DNA from: Alkalihalobacillus alcalophilus ATCC 27647 = CGMCC 1.3604
GTDB taxonomy: Bacteria > Bacillota > Bacilli > Bacillales > Bacillaceae_D
Reading direction: 5' to 3'
NCBI RefSeq assembly: GCF_000292245.2
Contig: NZ_ALPT02000072.1
Location: forward strand, 1-20,902
Length of the DNA stretch: 20,902 nucleotides
The translations under genes were made by a program, and so were the position numbers. Position 1 is the stretch's first letter; each line of letters starts with the position of its first letter. Below, piece after piece: positions 1 to 8,644 of the stretch. The notes under the pieces were generated by a model. It worked only from the letters and a program-made list of their open reading frames with translations. It was not told where the DNA came from and made no database searches.

Positions 1-80
1 TGCTCGGCTTTTTCATTACCTATTACACTTTTTTCGCACCCTAATTCCCCCAACTCACCTTTTTCATTACCAATCCCCAC
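1..80 (+). repeat. 51-bp tandem repeat, locus A (one full unit plus a partial unit)
   Basis: One full unit spans 10-60 (TTTTCATTACCTATT, then a variable stretch, then TTTCGCACCCTAATTCC) and a second, truncated unit (TTTTCATTACCAATCCCC) spans 61-78. The unit start, its 51-bp length and the preceding GCTCGGC all match the array at 12226-12511, so this belongs to the same subtype. The array may extend to the left of the window. It lies beyond the terminator that ends the dnaB operon, so it is intergenic. No open reading frame runs through it. Function unknown. Confidence 0.85.
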
Positions 81-84
81 CAAC

Positions 85-125
85 AAAAAAGAACCATCTC
101 AAATGGTCATAATAACCTTTTGAGA
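85..125 (-). terminator. Rho-independent terminator of the yybS-gdpP-rplI-dnaB operon
   Basis: Read on the minus strand, TCTCAAA pairs with TTTGAGA (arms at 119-125 and 97-103), with an inner GGT/ACC extension across a T-T mismatch. The stem is followed by GGTTCTTTTTTG. It sits 65 bp after the dnaB stop codon. The hairpin is followed by a clear U-tract only on the minus strand. Confidence 0.8.
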
Positions 126-189
126 CAGTCCTGCTCTCTAATCTAAATCTAGTCCATTTTCAGCGGTACTCTTAATAATACTCTCAAAC

Positions 190-1554
190 TTAAGCTCCTG
201 GTGGCATGTCTCTTTCGTCATGACGCCGGTCTAAATTTACGAATTTATTATATTCTTTTACGAATGCCAGTTCGACCGTCCCAACTGGACCGTTACGTTG
301 TTTCGCGATAATAATCTCGATAATGTTTTGGTTTTCAGATTCTTTATCATAATAATCATCACGATATAAAAAGGCAACGATATCGGCATCTTGCTCGATA
401 CTTCCTGATTCCCTGATATCTGACATCATTGGACGTTTATCTTGCCTTGATTCTACCCCACGCGATAGCTGTGAAAGGGCAATAACCGGCACTTCTAACT
501 CCCTCGCAATCCCCTTCAAGGTACGTGAAATCTCAGACACTTCCTGTTGTCGATTTTCGCCACTACGGCCATTTCCTTGAATGAGCTGCAAGTAGTCAAT
601 CATAATCATTCCCAGGCCACTTTCTTGTTTTAAACGGCGGCATTTCGCTCGAATTTCCCCGACTTTGATTCCAGGGGTATCATCAATATAAATACCAGCT
701 TTTGCTAAGCTTCCCATGGCCATCGTTAGCTTTTGCCAATCCTCAGACGTCAAGGCTCCGGTTCTCATCCGTTGGGCATCGATATTGCCTTCTGCACACA
801 GCATACGTTGCACAAGCTGACTCGCTCCCATCTCCAAACTAAAAATCGCAACATTTTCACTCGTCTTTGTGGCGACGTTTTGAGCGATATTTAAAGCAAA
901 GGCTGTTTTACCAACAGAAGGTCTGGCCGCGACAATAATTAAATCGTTTCGCTGAAAGCCAGCTGTCATTTTATCAAGCTCAACAAAGCCGGTTGGAATC
1001 CCGGTAATATCGCCTTTTTGATTTTGAAGCATTTCAATGTTTTCATACGTTTCAACAAGCACGTCTTTGATGGAAACAAAAGCACTTGTATTTTTACGTT
1101 GAGCTACATCTAAAATCGTTTTTTCGGCATCATCTAAAATGGCATCCACTTCGTCTTCACTCGTGTATCCTTCTGCAGCAATATTGGTGGCCACCCGGAT
1201 AAGACGTCTTAAAACCGATTTTTCTTCAACGATACGGCTATAGTACTCGACATTGGCGGCAGTAGGGACAGCATTTGCCAAATCAGCCAAATAAGCCATT
1301 CCACCAATGTCATCTAGCCATTTTCGGTCTTGGAGCTCTGAGGTCAACGTAACTAAGTCAACAGGTTCTCCTTTTTCGGCAAGATCAAGCATGATTTCAT
1401 AGATTCGTTGATGAGCCGCTCGGTAAAAATCTTCTGGTTGTAAACGCTCAGATGCCGTAACAAGAGCCGTATCTTCTAAAAAGATCGCCCCTAATACAGC
1501 TTGCTCAGCTTCTATATTTTGCGGTGGTGTGCGGTCAGCAAATAAATCACTCAT
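190..1554 (-). CDS. dnaB: Replicative DNA helicase DnaB (DnaC in B. subtilis naming)
   Basis: Hexameric 5'-3' helicase that unwinds DNA at the replication fork and recruits primase. The 454-aa product has the family's usual length. An N-terminal DnaB_N domain (about 10-110) is followed by a RecA-like helicase domain (about 180-445). The Walker A motif AARPSVGKT is at 209-217, the catalytic Glu in FSLEMG at 241, the Walker B segment MIMIDYLQ at 316-323, and the arginine-finger region AKQRNGPVG at 417-425. The ATG start is preceded by GAAAGGA. It is the last gene of the yybS-gdpP-rplI-dnaB operon, 48 nt after rplI, and a terminator follows. This order is the standard Bacillus arrangement. No sign of an intein or frameshift, both of which occur in some DnaB genes. 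Confidence 0.98.
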   Translation of the reverse strand: MSDLFADRTPPQNIEAEQAVLGAIFLEDTALVTASERLQPEDFYRAAHQRIYEIMLDLAEKGEPVDLVTLTSELQDRKWLDDIGGMAYLADLANAVPTAANVEYYSRIVEEKSVLRRLIRVATNIAAEGYTSEDEVDAILDDAEKTILDVAQRKNTSAFVSIKDVLVETYENIEMLQNQKGDITGIPTGFVELDKMTAGFQRNDLIIVAARPSVGKTAFALNIAQNVATKTSENVAIFSLEMGASQLVQRMLCAEGNIDAQRMRTGALTSEDWQKLTMAMGSLAKAGIYIDDTPGIKVGEIRAKCRRLKQESGLGMIMIDYLQLIQGNGRSGENRQQEVSEISRTLKGIARELEVPVIALSQLSRGVESRQDKRPMMSDIRESGSIEQDADIVAFLYRDDYYDKESENQNIIEIIIAKQRNGPVGTVELAFVKEYNKFVNLDRRHDERDMPPGA

Positions 1555-1602
1555 ACTCGATTTTCCTTTCTTAGGAATCGCTCTGTTAACGATAATTTTC
1601 TC

Positions 1603-2046
1603 TTATTGTTCGACAACATGAACCTTAACAGTAGCAATAACCTCTGGGTGAATTTTAATTGGGACATTTGTATAGCCTAAAGAACGAATCGGATCATCAA
1701 GCAAAATTTTACGTTTATCTACTTTTAATTTCATAGAAGCTAATGTCTCCGCAATTTGTTTAGTTGAGACAGCTCCGAATAAACGGCCACCTTCACCTGA
1801 TTTTGCCTTGATTGTCACTTCCGCTGCTTCTAACTTTGCTTTATACGCTTTCGCTTCCTCTAGCTCTTCTTCTGTCTTTTTTTGAGCACTTTTCTTTTTC
1901 GCCTCTAAATCTTTTACATTCGAGTTCGTTGCTTCTACTGCCAAGTTTTTTGGAAATAGGAAATTACGGGCATACCCTTCTGATACGTTTTTCACTTCGC
2001 CTTTTTTTCCTTTTCCTTTTACATCACTTAAGAATATGACTTTCAC
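1603..2046 (-). CDS. rplI: 50S ribosomal protein bL9
   Basis: Large-subunit protein that binds 23S rRNA near the L1 stalk base and helps maintain reading frame. The 147-aa product matches the family length (about 148). The N-terminal RNA-binding domain is typical (MKVIFLSDVKGKGKKGEV, then GYARNFLFPKNLA), followed by a long Lys/Glu/Ala-rich connecting helix (about 45-78) and the C-terminal domain (about 80-145). The start is GTG, preceded by a strong AGAAGGGGGA site that lies within the last codons of gdpP. The gdpP stop is only 1 nt upstream of this GTG, so the two are almost certainly translationally coupled. Confidence 0.98.
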   Translation of the reverse strand: MKVIFLSDVKGKGKKGEVKNVSEGYARNFLFPKNLAVEATNSNVKDLEAKKKSAQKKTEEELEEAKAYKAKLEAAEVTIKAKSGEGGRLFGAVSTKQIAETLASMKLKVDKRKILLDDPIRSLGYTNVPIKIHPEVIATVKVHVVEQ

Positions 2047-2047
2047 T

Positions 2048-4012
2048 TTAATTTCCCCCTTCTAATGTTTCGTCAATCACTTCTTGCAATTTTACTTTTG
2101 CTTCTTCTATTGTAACATTTTCTATTTGAGTAGCAGCATTTGTCAAATGGCCACCACCACCTAAATGTTCCATAATGAGTTGAACATTTACGCTCCCTAA
2201 AGAGCGTGCACTAATCGAGACACAGCCATCCGTACGGTTGGAGATAACAAAGGAGGCGTCGACCCCTTTCATCGTTAACAACGTATCCGCCGCTTGGGCA
2301 ATCGTTACCTGATTAAATATATCATTCTCATCAGCCACAGCAATCGCATATCCTTGGCGATAATATTCCGTATTTTCGACCAGCTGTGCTCTTTTCACAT
2401 AATGATCCAAATCTTCTTTTAACAAATTCTGAACAAGTGTCGTATCCGCCCCATTAGAACGTAAATAAGAGGCCGCATCAAAGGTTCTTGCTCCTGTACG
2501 ATTTGAAAAACTTTTTGTATCAACAACAATTCCAGCTAAAAGAGCCGTCGCTTCTAAACGATCGAGCTTCAATTTCTTTGGTTGATATTCTAATAACTCT
2601 GTGACAAGCTCTGCTGTTGAGGAGGCATAAGGTTCCATATATACAAGAACAGGATCATTAATAAATTCCTCGCCACGGCGGTGATGATCAAGGACAACAA
2701 TTCGCTCAACCCGCTCTAATAATTTCTCTTCAATCACCATACTTGGCTTATGTGTATCAACAATGACAAGTAATGTCTTTTCTGATATTTCCTCTAACGC
2801 TTCCTCTGGAGTAATAAATTGCGACCATAAATGATCATGAACTTCAATTTCCTCCATTAATCGTCCCACATCATGATTAACGTCGTTAGGGTCTAAAATC
2901 ACATAGCCTTCCTTTTGGTTCACTTCCGCAATTTTTAACACACCTATCGCGGCACCTATCGCATCCATATCAGGATTTTTATGACCCATCACCATCACTT
3001 GATCACTATCTAAAACAAAATCACGTAACGCGTGCGAGATAACCCGTGCACGCACGCGCGTCCTTTTCTCGACCGCATTCGATTTTCCACCATAAAAACG
3101 GAACTTTCCATTTTTCTGCTTGATCGCGACTTGATCTCCACCTCGACCTAATGCTAAATCTAAGCTTGATTGAGCCAGTTGACCTAATTCGCGAATTGAT
3201 GTATCCCCCGTACCAATTCCAATACTTAACGTCAGTGGGACTTTTTCTTTTCCTGAAATTTCACGAACTTGGTCTATAAGCTCAAATTTATTTTGTTCAA
3301 TCTTTGTTAAAACTCGATGATTCATAATCGCAATAAACCGGTCTGAGGATGTTCGTCTGAGAAAAATATCATACTCCTGTCCCCAATTATTAACCGCTTG
3401 AGTGATTTGACTAACTAACTTACTCCGAACTTGTTCCTCTAATCCTTGAGTCACATCATCATAGTTATCAAGCAAAAGAAAGGCAACGACCGTTTGCGTG
3501 TTAACAAATAACTTTTTTGTTTCCTCTACTTCTGTTACATCAATAAAATAAAACAGGCGCTCATCTTGTTTTAACTGGACATGATAGAAACTTGAATTGA
3601 TCGAGATAATCTCTTCCTCTAAATTCTCTTCAATCATCTCAACTAACTTTTCATGGACTTCTTGTAAATCTTCACCGATCGTCTCTTTATGGATAATCGA
3701 GCTTACAAACGGATTCATCCACTGAATTTTTAAATGCTCGTTATAAAGAAGCATTCCAACAGGTAGATTCAAAACCGCTTCTTCTCCAGCCTTTTGGACA
3801 CGGTAAGAAAGAGTCGAAACATACTCTTCCATATCTTTGATAAACGCATCTTTGGCTTGCCAAGCATAAATCAATAGACCTACTAACAGAATGAAAGTAA
3901 TAAGACCGAGCTTCCAATTATAAAATGTTACGATCCCTACTAATAATCCGGTGAAAATAAACAAGCCGATTACATGATATCCAGACAAGTGTCTCAGTAA
4001 GAACTTCGGCAT
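2048..4012 (-). CDS. gdpP: Cyclic-di-AMP phosphodiesterase GdpP (YybT family)
   Basis: Membrane-bound enzyme that hydrolyses c-di-AMP to pApA, thereby controlling potassium/osmolyte balance and cell-wall stress tolerance. The 654-aa product shows two membrane helices (about 12-50), a PAS-like domain (about 75-160), a degenerate GGDEF domain (about 172-300, with SSDRF at 222-226 where active cyclases have GGDEF), and a DHH-DHHA1 phosphodiesterase. DHH-superfamily metal ligands are visible: GHKNPDMDAIG (343-353), D419 in IVDTH, DHH at 442-444, D498 in VDTK, and the substrate loop GGGGH (618-622). The ATG start has TAGGAG upstream, overlapping the stop of yybS, 11 nt away. All catalytic motifs are intact, so it is predicted active. 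Confidence 0.97.
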   Translation of the reverse strand: MPKFLLRHLSGYHVIGLFIFTGLLVGIVTFYNWKLGLITFILLVGLLIYAWQAKDAFIKDMEEYVSTLSYRVQKAGEEAVLNLPVGMLLYNEHLKIQWMNPFVSSIIHKETIGEDLQEVHEKLVEMIEENLEEEIISINSSFYHVQLKQDERLFYFIDVTEVEETKKLFVNTQTVVAFLLLDNYDDVTQGLEEQVRSKLVSQITQAVNNWGQEYDIFLRRTSSDRFIAIMNHRVLTKIEQNKFELIDQVREISGKEKVPLTLSIGIGTGDTSIRELGQLAQSSLDLALGRGGDQVAIKQKNGKFRFYGGKSNAVEKRTRVRARVISHALRDFVLDSDQVMVMGHKNPDMDAIGAAIGVLKIAEVNQKEGYVILDPNDVNHDVGRLMEEIEVHDHLWSQFITPEEALEEISEKTLLVIVDTHKPSMVIEEKLLERVERIVVLDHHRRGEEFINDPVLVYMEPYASSTAELVTELLEYQPKKLKLDRLEATALLAGIVVDTKSFSNRTGARTFDAASYLRSNGADTTLVQNLLKEDLDHYVKRAQLVENTEYYRQGYAIAVADENDIFNQVTIAQAADTLLTMKGVDASFVISNRTDGCVSISARSLGSVNVQLIMEHLGGGGHLTNAATQIENVTIEEAKVKLQEVIDETLEGGN

Positions 4013-4023
4013 ATGGTCAGCTC

Positions 4024-4959
4024 CTATTTTTTCTTCTTATTCTTAATCCACGTTCGTAAATCAAAACCTAGATCAATAATCCCTAGAATTTTGACAATTT
4101 CCATTAATGGTGCAAAGAAAATACAAACAACGACAAGGACAATAGGCCACGATTTAGACTTATTGACGGTATAAAAATAGTTAAAAATAAAACTAAATCC
4201 TTGCACAATCATTACAAATCCAAGAAGAAAGTAAAGATTAGTAATGGCTAAAAACATCGTTGTTCCTTCTTCAAAACCAATCATGGAAAGAATCATCACG
4301 ATTAAAAAATACCAAATAAAGGAACGTGGAAACTTCCACTCTCTAAAAGGTGGCATCTTCTTATACTTAAATCCGAGACGTTTAAGTACTATGTTACTTA
4401 AAGCAACCGTTATAACGGCTAAGGTAATCCCGCTCATCACTATCATCAGGGGAGCTAAATAAAGGAGCAAATCAGCCATTTGATACATTTGTTCAATCGC
4501 TTCTGTGTTCCCCATCGAACCTAAAGTCGACTTAACAAAGTCAATTTGTAAATACATTGAATCGCGACCAGCTGTCATTGGATCAATCCCAAATATTGCT
4601 GCACTAACGACATAAGCTATAACCATCACGGTCGTAAAGGTCAAACCAGCTCCCAGTATTTGAGAAAAACCACCTAAATTACGACGATAAATCTCTCCGA
4701 TCACAAGACCGCTCGTTCCAAAAAATAAAGCGATTAATAACCCAAGTGGTCCGGTTAAAATAAGAGCTAAAAACATCGCCACAAGCCACGTAATTCCATT
4801 TGCTTTTAAGCCAGCCCGAACTCCAAATATAATAAAAGGTAATGGTAAAAACCATAAAAATAAAATTCCTAATATAGGGATAAATAATGTAGCTAAAAGA
4901 ATAATTGAAAAAAGCGCCGCCATCATCGCTCCTTCAATTAACGTTCGTCGTCGTTCCAC
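4024..4959 (-). CDS. yybS: YybS-family (DUF2232) polytopic membrane protein
   Basis: A 311-aa, highly hydrophobic protein with about eight predicted membrane segments and a basic C-terminus ending KNKKKK. It is recognised by its sequence type and by its position as first gene of the conserved yybS-gdpP-rplI-dnaB operon. Its biochemical role is not established; the fold type resembles small-molecule/ECF-like membrane proteins, but no substrate can be inferred here. The start is GTG, chosen because GAGGTG lies 5 nt upstream. Constant linkage to gdpP suggests, but does not prove, a role related to c-di-AMP or envelope homeostasis. Confidence 0.88.
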   Translation of the reverse strand: MERRRTLIEGAMMAALFSIILLATLFIPILGILFLWFLPLPFIIFGVRAGLKANGITWLVAMFLALILTGPLGLLIALFFGTSGLVIGEIYRRNLGGFSQILGAGLTFTTVMVIAYVVSAAIFGIDPMTAGRDSMYLQIDFVKSTLGSMGNTEAIEQMYQMADLLLYLAPLMIVMSGITLAVITVALSNIVLKRLGFKYKKMPPFREWKFPRSFIWYFLIVMILSMIGFEEGTTMFLAITNLYFLLGFVMIVQGFSFIFNYFYTVNKSKSWPIVLVVVCIFFAPLMEIVKILGIIDLGFDLRTWIKNKKKK

Positions 4960-5360
4960 TCGTTCACCTCATTTTGCCAAACTCATAAATTTCAGCTTCT
5001 TCAAGTTGAAGATGTTCCAAGGTAAACTAAAGCATCCTCTTCCTAATAAAATACGCAAAAATGAACGCAATTATCGAAACATCTTTCACAGTTTTCCATA
5101 TCTTTGTCTATTTTAGCTTATTTAAGTCTTAAGGGAAAGCGATCACCTATTATATAAAGTAAAAACCCCCATAATGGAGGTTCCCGACAATCGAAAAAAT
5201 AGCTCATTTCTTTCCGTTCACAGCAGCGAAAACAAACATCGCCTTTATTCTTTTTTCCACCCGTTTTTTTGATATTACCTTAAGATGAAAATGGCTTCCT
5301 TTTACGCTCTTAAACAGCCGGTTGGGAGTGAAGCCTAAACAACCTATTTTATATTTTCAC
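4960..5360. other. Gene-free interval between popT and yybS
   Basis: No convincing reading frame on either strand. It contains the minus-strand terminator-like hairpin at 5156-5185. It must also carry the yybS operon promoter. A possible match on the minus strand is TGGAAA, 17 nt, GATAAT (around 5073-5100), four and five of six matches to the sigma-A consensus, but this is weak. A TATAAT at about 5148-5153 on the same strand has no good -35 element. Nothing else is visible. Confidence 0.5.
5156..5185 (-). terminator. Probable terminator downstream of popT
   Basis: On the minus strand AACCTCCATTATGGGGGTT folds into a short hairpin (AACC/GGTT plus CCA/TGG with one mismatch) followed by TTTACTTT. 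It lies about 175 nt after the popT stop and about 200 nt before yybS, so it would separate the two minus-strand transcripts. The stem is modest and the U-tract interrupted. Confidence 0.5.
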
Positions 5361-6185
5361 TTAAGCTGTCGCTTTTTTATTGACTTTCCCAAGTAAATAA
5401 GCGACCAAAAATCCAAAGATAAAAGTAACGATACAAATGCTGATTTCTACTAAAGTTGCTGGAATGCCAGGATAAACAACAAACAAAGAACCGGCAACTG
5501 CTCCAATCATGACCGCATAAGTTAAACTCTTATGATAATAGAAGAAATAACGAACGATTTTACTCGTGATTAACAACCCAAGTAAAACACCACAACCAAC
5601 CGTAATTAAAATCGGCATATTAAAAGTTGAGACTGCCTCGATAATCGTGGCATAAACACCTAAAATTAAAAACACTAACGAGCCACTAATTCCTGGTAAG
5701 ATCAGGGCTGTACTCGCAAGCCAACCAGATAAAAAGAGCAATACATATGTTTGCCACGTGAAAATTTCAATAATATTCCCTTTATCCTCACCAGCTAACG
5801 CCGTTAAGCCAACTAATGTTAAGGCAATCAAAAGCAAAATATAATGTTTGGCTCCAAATTCCTTTTTATAATCAACATCCCTTAATAGGGTAGGAACAAT
5901 CGCCAAAACGAGACCCATAATAAAAAAGAACGTTGGATGTGGCTGATGTTCAATTAGCCACCCAATTGCACGTGCCGCAATTAATATCGCAGCCCCCATC
6001 CCTAGACCAATATTAATTAGAAACATGCAATGACGTTTCCACTCTCTTGTCGTAATTCCATTAATCGCTTCAATTAACCTTTCATATAAACCAATTAATA
6101 GAGCAACTGTCCCTCCACTTACACCAGGAATGACTTCAGTAAGTCCAATTAACATTCCTTTAAAAAAACGATCCAACTTAAACAC
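5361..6185 (-). CDS. popT: DUF368 membrane protein, PopT-type undecaprenyl-phosphate translocase
   Basis: The 274-aa polytopic membrane protein carries the DUF368 signature twice: EVIPGVSGGTVALLIGLYERL near the N-terminus (about 17-36) and ILPGISGSLVFLILGVYATI in the middle (about 160-180), an internal repeat typical of the family. DUF368 members (PopT in Staphylococcus aureus and a Vibrio cholerae homologue) have been shown to recycle undecaprenyl phosphate across the membrane for peptidoglycan and teichoic acid synthesis, with particular importance at alkaline pH. The function here is inferred from family membership. The start is GTG, with AGGAAGGA 9 nt upstream. It is monocistronic or loosely linked to its neighbours. 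Confidence 0.85.
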   Translation of the reverse strand: MFKLDRFFKGMLIGLTEVIPGVSGGTVALLIGLYERLIEAINGITTREWKRHCMFLINIGLGMGAAILIAARAIGWLIEHQPHPTFFFIMGLVLAIVPTLLRDVDYKKEFGAKHYILLLIALTLVGLTALAGEDKGNIIEIFTWQTYVLLFLSGWLASTALILPGISGSLVFLILGVYATIIEAVSTFNMPILITVGCGVLLGLLITSKIVRYFFYYHKSLTYAVMIGAVAGSLFVVYPGIPATLVEISICIVTFIFGFLVAYLLGKVNKKATA

Positions 6186-6335
6186 AAACTCAAATCCTTC
6201 CTATCCTCATCTCTTCATTTCATCAAGCTTGTTTCACTTTACTAATAGTATCATTTTTTTTCTCAAAAAAGCATCGAGTTTTGTCAAAGATATTAAAAGA
6301 GAAAACACATGATTACTTTTTATTTGAGCGATATT

Positions 6336-6641
6336 TTACAAGTATTCAAACCAACTACATTTCCTTAAATCCACTTGCTCTTCTTTGATAAAAGGAACAC
6401 CTTCTTTTTCAAGCAGCTCCCTTTGTGGAACACCTAAAAAGACTGATTCAGGTGGTAAAATCCCATCTTTTTTCACGACTCGGTGAGCAGGCACATCATC
6501 GGGTGCTTTACTTAAGGCCCAGCCGACCATACGAGCATGATGGGGAGCTTCCAAATAACGAGCAATTTGTCCATAAGTAGCAACTTCTCCCTTTGGTATC
6601 TGTTTCACCGTTTTATAAACCCGTTGAAAAAATGGCTCCAT
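6336..6641 (-). CDS. Alkyltransferase-like (ATL) DNA-binding protein, MGMT/Ada family without the acceptor Cys
   Basis: A 101-aa protein consisting only of the C-terminal DNA-binding domain of O6-alkylguanine-DNA alkyltransferases. The family's DNA-binding features are present: TYGQIA with the conserved Tyr (Y23) and ARMVGWAL with the arginine finger (R37). The active-site motif PCHRV is PAHRV here (51-55), so the alkyl-accepting Cys is Ala52. ATL proteins bind O6-alkylguanine, flip it and hand the lesion to nucleotide excision repair rather than repairing it directly; this role is inferred. The ATG start has GAGGGGGAG upstream. It is transcribed divergently from the AI-2E-type gene. Confidence 0.93.
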   Translation of the reverse strand: MEPFFQRVYKTVKQIPKGEVATYGQIARYLEAPHHARMVGWALSKAPDDVPAHRVVKKDGILPPESVFLGVPQRELLEKEGVPFIKEEQVDLRKCSWFEYL

Positions 6642-6843
6642 TTATTATCTCCCCCTCAAAATTAAACAATTTTCTGTGTATAAATCGACTGTAACTGCAT
6701 GATGTTAATAATATACTAGAAAGAGACTAATATTCCTTAAGATTATAACTCACTATCCTTTTCATCTGCTCATTTAAACGTTATTATAAGATTATACTTA
6801 TAGATATTTTTTCGTTTGATATAAATTGAAGGAGGCTTCTCTT

Positions 6844-7980
6844 TTGAAAAAGGTAATACCTATTAAACAAATCCTTAAAATTATAGGGATTGTCGCTTTT
6901 ATTGTACTTGCTTTTGTCTATTTCTCTGCTCTAATGCCGATTTTATTTGCGATACTTGCGGCCTTAATTGTAGAACCCTTTGTACGGTTGCTCCAAAAGT
7001 GGTTTAAAAGCCAAAAACGGTTATTACCTGTTACAATTGTTTTTTTAACATTTCTCTTTATTAGTTCAACCATACTTTATTTTACAATTGCCCGAGTTTA
7101 TAAATCCTTTTATGAATGGTCACTGCAAATCCCTCAATATGCACTAGAGCTTCAAAAATTTATTGATGACTTTATTATTGAGTTCAATTCATTGATTGCA
7201 GAATTCCCACAAGCAAATGTCATTATTCAAGAATTAGAGAACCAATCCGCCGGCTTATTCGATACCGCTGTCCGGATGACATCTCAGCTTGTAACAATGA
7301 TCGGCACATGGTTACAGTCGATTCCGAATCTATTATTTGTCTCATTAATTTTCTTAATCACCTTTTTCTTAATCAGTCTTGATTTACCAAGATTGACTAA
7401 AATGTTTTTCCAACTATTTAAACCAGAAACGTCAACGAAGTTACAATACATTTCTCAAAAAATGGGGACGGTTTTTCTTGGTTATTGGAAGGCTCAATTT
7501 ATCCTTTCTGTTGGTGTATTTATTGTTACATACATTTCATTACAATTTATCGCACCAGAACTTGCTCTATTTATGTCTTTCTTTATCTGGATAGTCGATA
7601 TTATCCCACTTTATGTAGGGCCGGCTTTAATTTTAGTACCATGGGGTATTTTAGCGATGATTTTAGGGGCCTCTCAACAAGGGATACAATTAATGGTGTT
7701 AGCACTCGTTCTCCTTATCTTACGCCGAATTATTGAACCGAAAGTTTTAGGAGATTCGATTGGATTAGCCGCCTTACCAACTGTGCTATCTATGTACTTC
7801 GGGTTTATCTTTGGTGGGGTAATGGGGCTAATTGCCGGTCCATTCGTTTATATCGCCTTTAAATCAGCGATTGAAGCAGGCTTATTTACCTCTTCAAAAG
7901 AAGAACAACAAGAAGCCTCAGATAATGATGAACCTGATGACCCAACACCAGAAACGATTTCCGAAAAGCCAACTCTATAA
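6844..7980 (+). CDS. AI-2E transporter family (PerM/YtvI-type) membrane protein
   Basis: A 378-aa protein with about seven to eight membrane helices: two or three at the N-terminus, an extracytoplasmic-type segment around 80-155, then a C-terminal bundle containing IPLYVGPALILVPWGI and the family-typical PKVLGDSIGL motif followed by GLIAGPFVYI. The C-terminal tail (about 350-378) is acidic and disordered. The start is TTG at 6844, because GGAGG lies 8 nt before it; the in-frame TTG at 6826 is upstream of the ribosome binding site. Family members include quorum-signal exporters, Na+(Li+)/H+ antiporters and sporulation-associated YtvI. This one most resembles YtvI-like proteins, but the substrate is unknown. 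Confidence 0.9.
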   Translation: MKKVIPIKQILKIIGIVAFIVLAFVYFSALMPILFAILAALIVEPFVRLLQKWFKSQKRLLPVTIVFLTFLFISSTILYFTIARVYKSFYEWSLQIPQYALELQKFIDDFIIEFNSLIAEFPQANVIIQELENQSAGLFDTAVRMTSQLVTMIGTWLQSIPNLLFVSLIFLITFFLISLDLPRLTKMFFQLFKPETSTKLQYISQKMGTVFLGYWKAQFILSVGVFIVTYISLQFIAPELALFMSFFIWIVDIIPLYVGPALILVPWGILAMILGASQQGIQLMVLALVLLILRRIIEPKVLGDSIGLAALPTVLSMYFGFIFGGVMGLIAGPFVYIAFKSAIEAGLFTSSKEEQQEASDNDEPDDPTPETISEKPTL

Positions 7981-7982
7981 AC

Positions 7983-8027
7983 AAAAACTCCCCTTCTATT
8001 GTCATGATACATTAGGGGAGTTTTTTT
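7983..8027. terminator. Bidirectional terminator between convergent genes
   Basis: ACTCCCCT (7987-7994) pairs with AGGGGAGT (8014-8021), extended by flanking A/T pairs. On the plus strand a run of seven T residues follows (8021-8027); on the minus strand the hairpin is followed by TTTTTGTTT. It ends the AI-2E-type gene on one side and the response-regulator operon on the other, overlapping the latter's stop codon. Confidence 0.9.
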
Positions 8028-8640
8028 ATGGATGATTTTTTCTTTGCCAATAATGGATCGCTAATTGTGTTCGATCACGTAGTTCTAATTTATCTAAAAT
8101 AATCGATAGGACATTCCTAACCGTTCCTTCACTTAAAAATAACTGCGTTGCAATTTCTTTATTTGATAATCCTTCCACAACAAGCTCGACAATTTCCGTT
8201 TCCCGTTCCGTTAATCCTTTGAAAATCTCTTGATCAGGTCGCATTAATGTTTGAAAAACATCACTTGCCAATACGGTTGAACCCGATTTTAAGGCCCGAA
8301 TTTGTTCTGCCATATGATCAATTGATGTTGACTTCAATAAATAACCTTGGGCACCAGCTTTCAAAGCGAGCCGAATATTTCTTTCATCTTGAAAGGTCGT
8401 CAGCATCATGATTTGAATGTTTGGCCATTTTCGTTTGATTACTTTAGTACTTTCAATCCCATTCAGAACAGGCATTTGGATATCCATTAAAATAAGCTCA
8501 GGTTGCACATCTTCACAATACTGAACGGCTTCCTGACCATTACTGACAACCCCAAGAACCGTGAAGTCATTCTCCTTGTTTAATAACAATTGTAAACTTT
8601 GACAGACAAGCGGATCATCATCGACAATTAATATTCTCAA
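8026..8640 (-). CDS. NarL/FixJ-type response regulator of an ABC-transporter-linked two-component system
   Basis: A 204-aa regulator with an N-terminal receiver domain (about 1-115; acidic pocket VDDD, phospho-acceptor D53 in LILMDIQMP, conserved Thr in LTTF and Lys in YLLKS) and a C-terminal LuxR-type helix-turn-helix (about 140-200, LTERETEIVELVVEGLSNKE). The start is TTG at 8640, because GAGAGGAG lies 8 nt upstream; a longer reading from the in-frame ATG at 8670 would overlap the kinase and lack such a site. The kinase stop is 4 nt upstream, so the pair is coupled. It probably activates the five-gene operon from a site such as the inverted repeat at 12186-12206. Similar regulators are DesR, LnrK and YvfU of B. 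subtilis. Confidence 0.94.
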   Translation of the reverse strand: MRILIVDDDPLVCQSLQLLLNKENDFTVLGVVSNGQEAVQYCEDVQPELILMDIQMPVLNGIESTKVIKRKWPNIQIMMLTTFQDERNIRLALKAGAQGYLLKSTSIDHMAEQIRALKSGSTVLASDVFQTLMRPDQEIFKGLTERETEIVELVVEGLSNKEIATQLFLSEGTVRNVLSIILDKLELRDRTQLAIHYWQRKNHP

Positions 8641-8644
8641 GACT

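Noticed and set aside
1812..2039. 75-codon plus-strand frame antisense to rplI
   Set aside because: Leu/Ser-rich shadow of the Lys/Glu-rich bL9 linker, with no ribosome binding site.
222..4012. Frameshift or degenerate GGDEF in GdpP as loss of function
   Set aside because: A degenerate GGDEF (SSDRF) is normal in GdpP; all phosphodiesterase motifs of the DHH-DHHA1 part are intact.
6283..6288. TTGACA on the minus strand upstream of popT as a -35 element
   Set aside because: No -10-like hexamer occurs at 16-18 nt; the nearest candidate is about 29 nt away.
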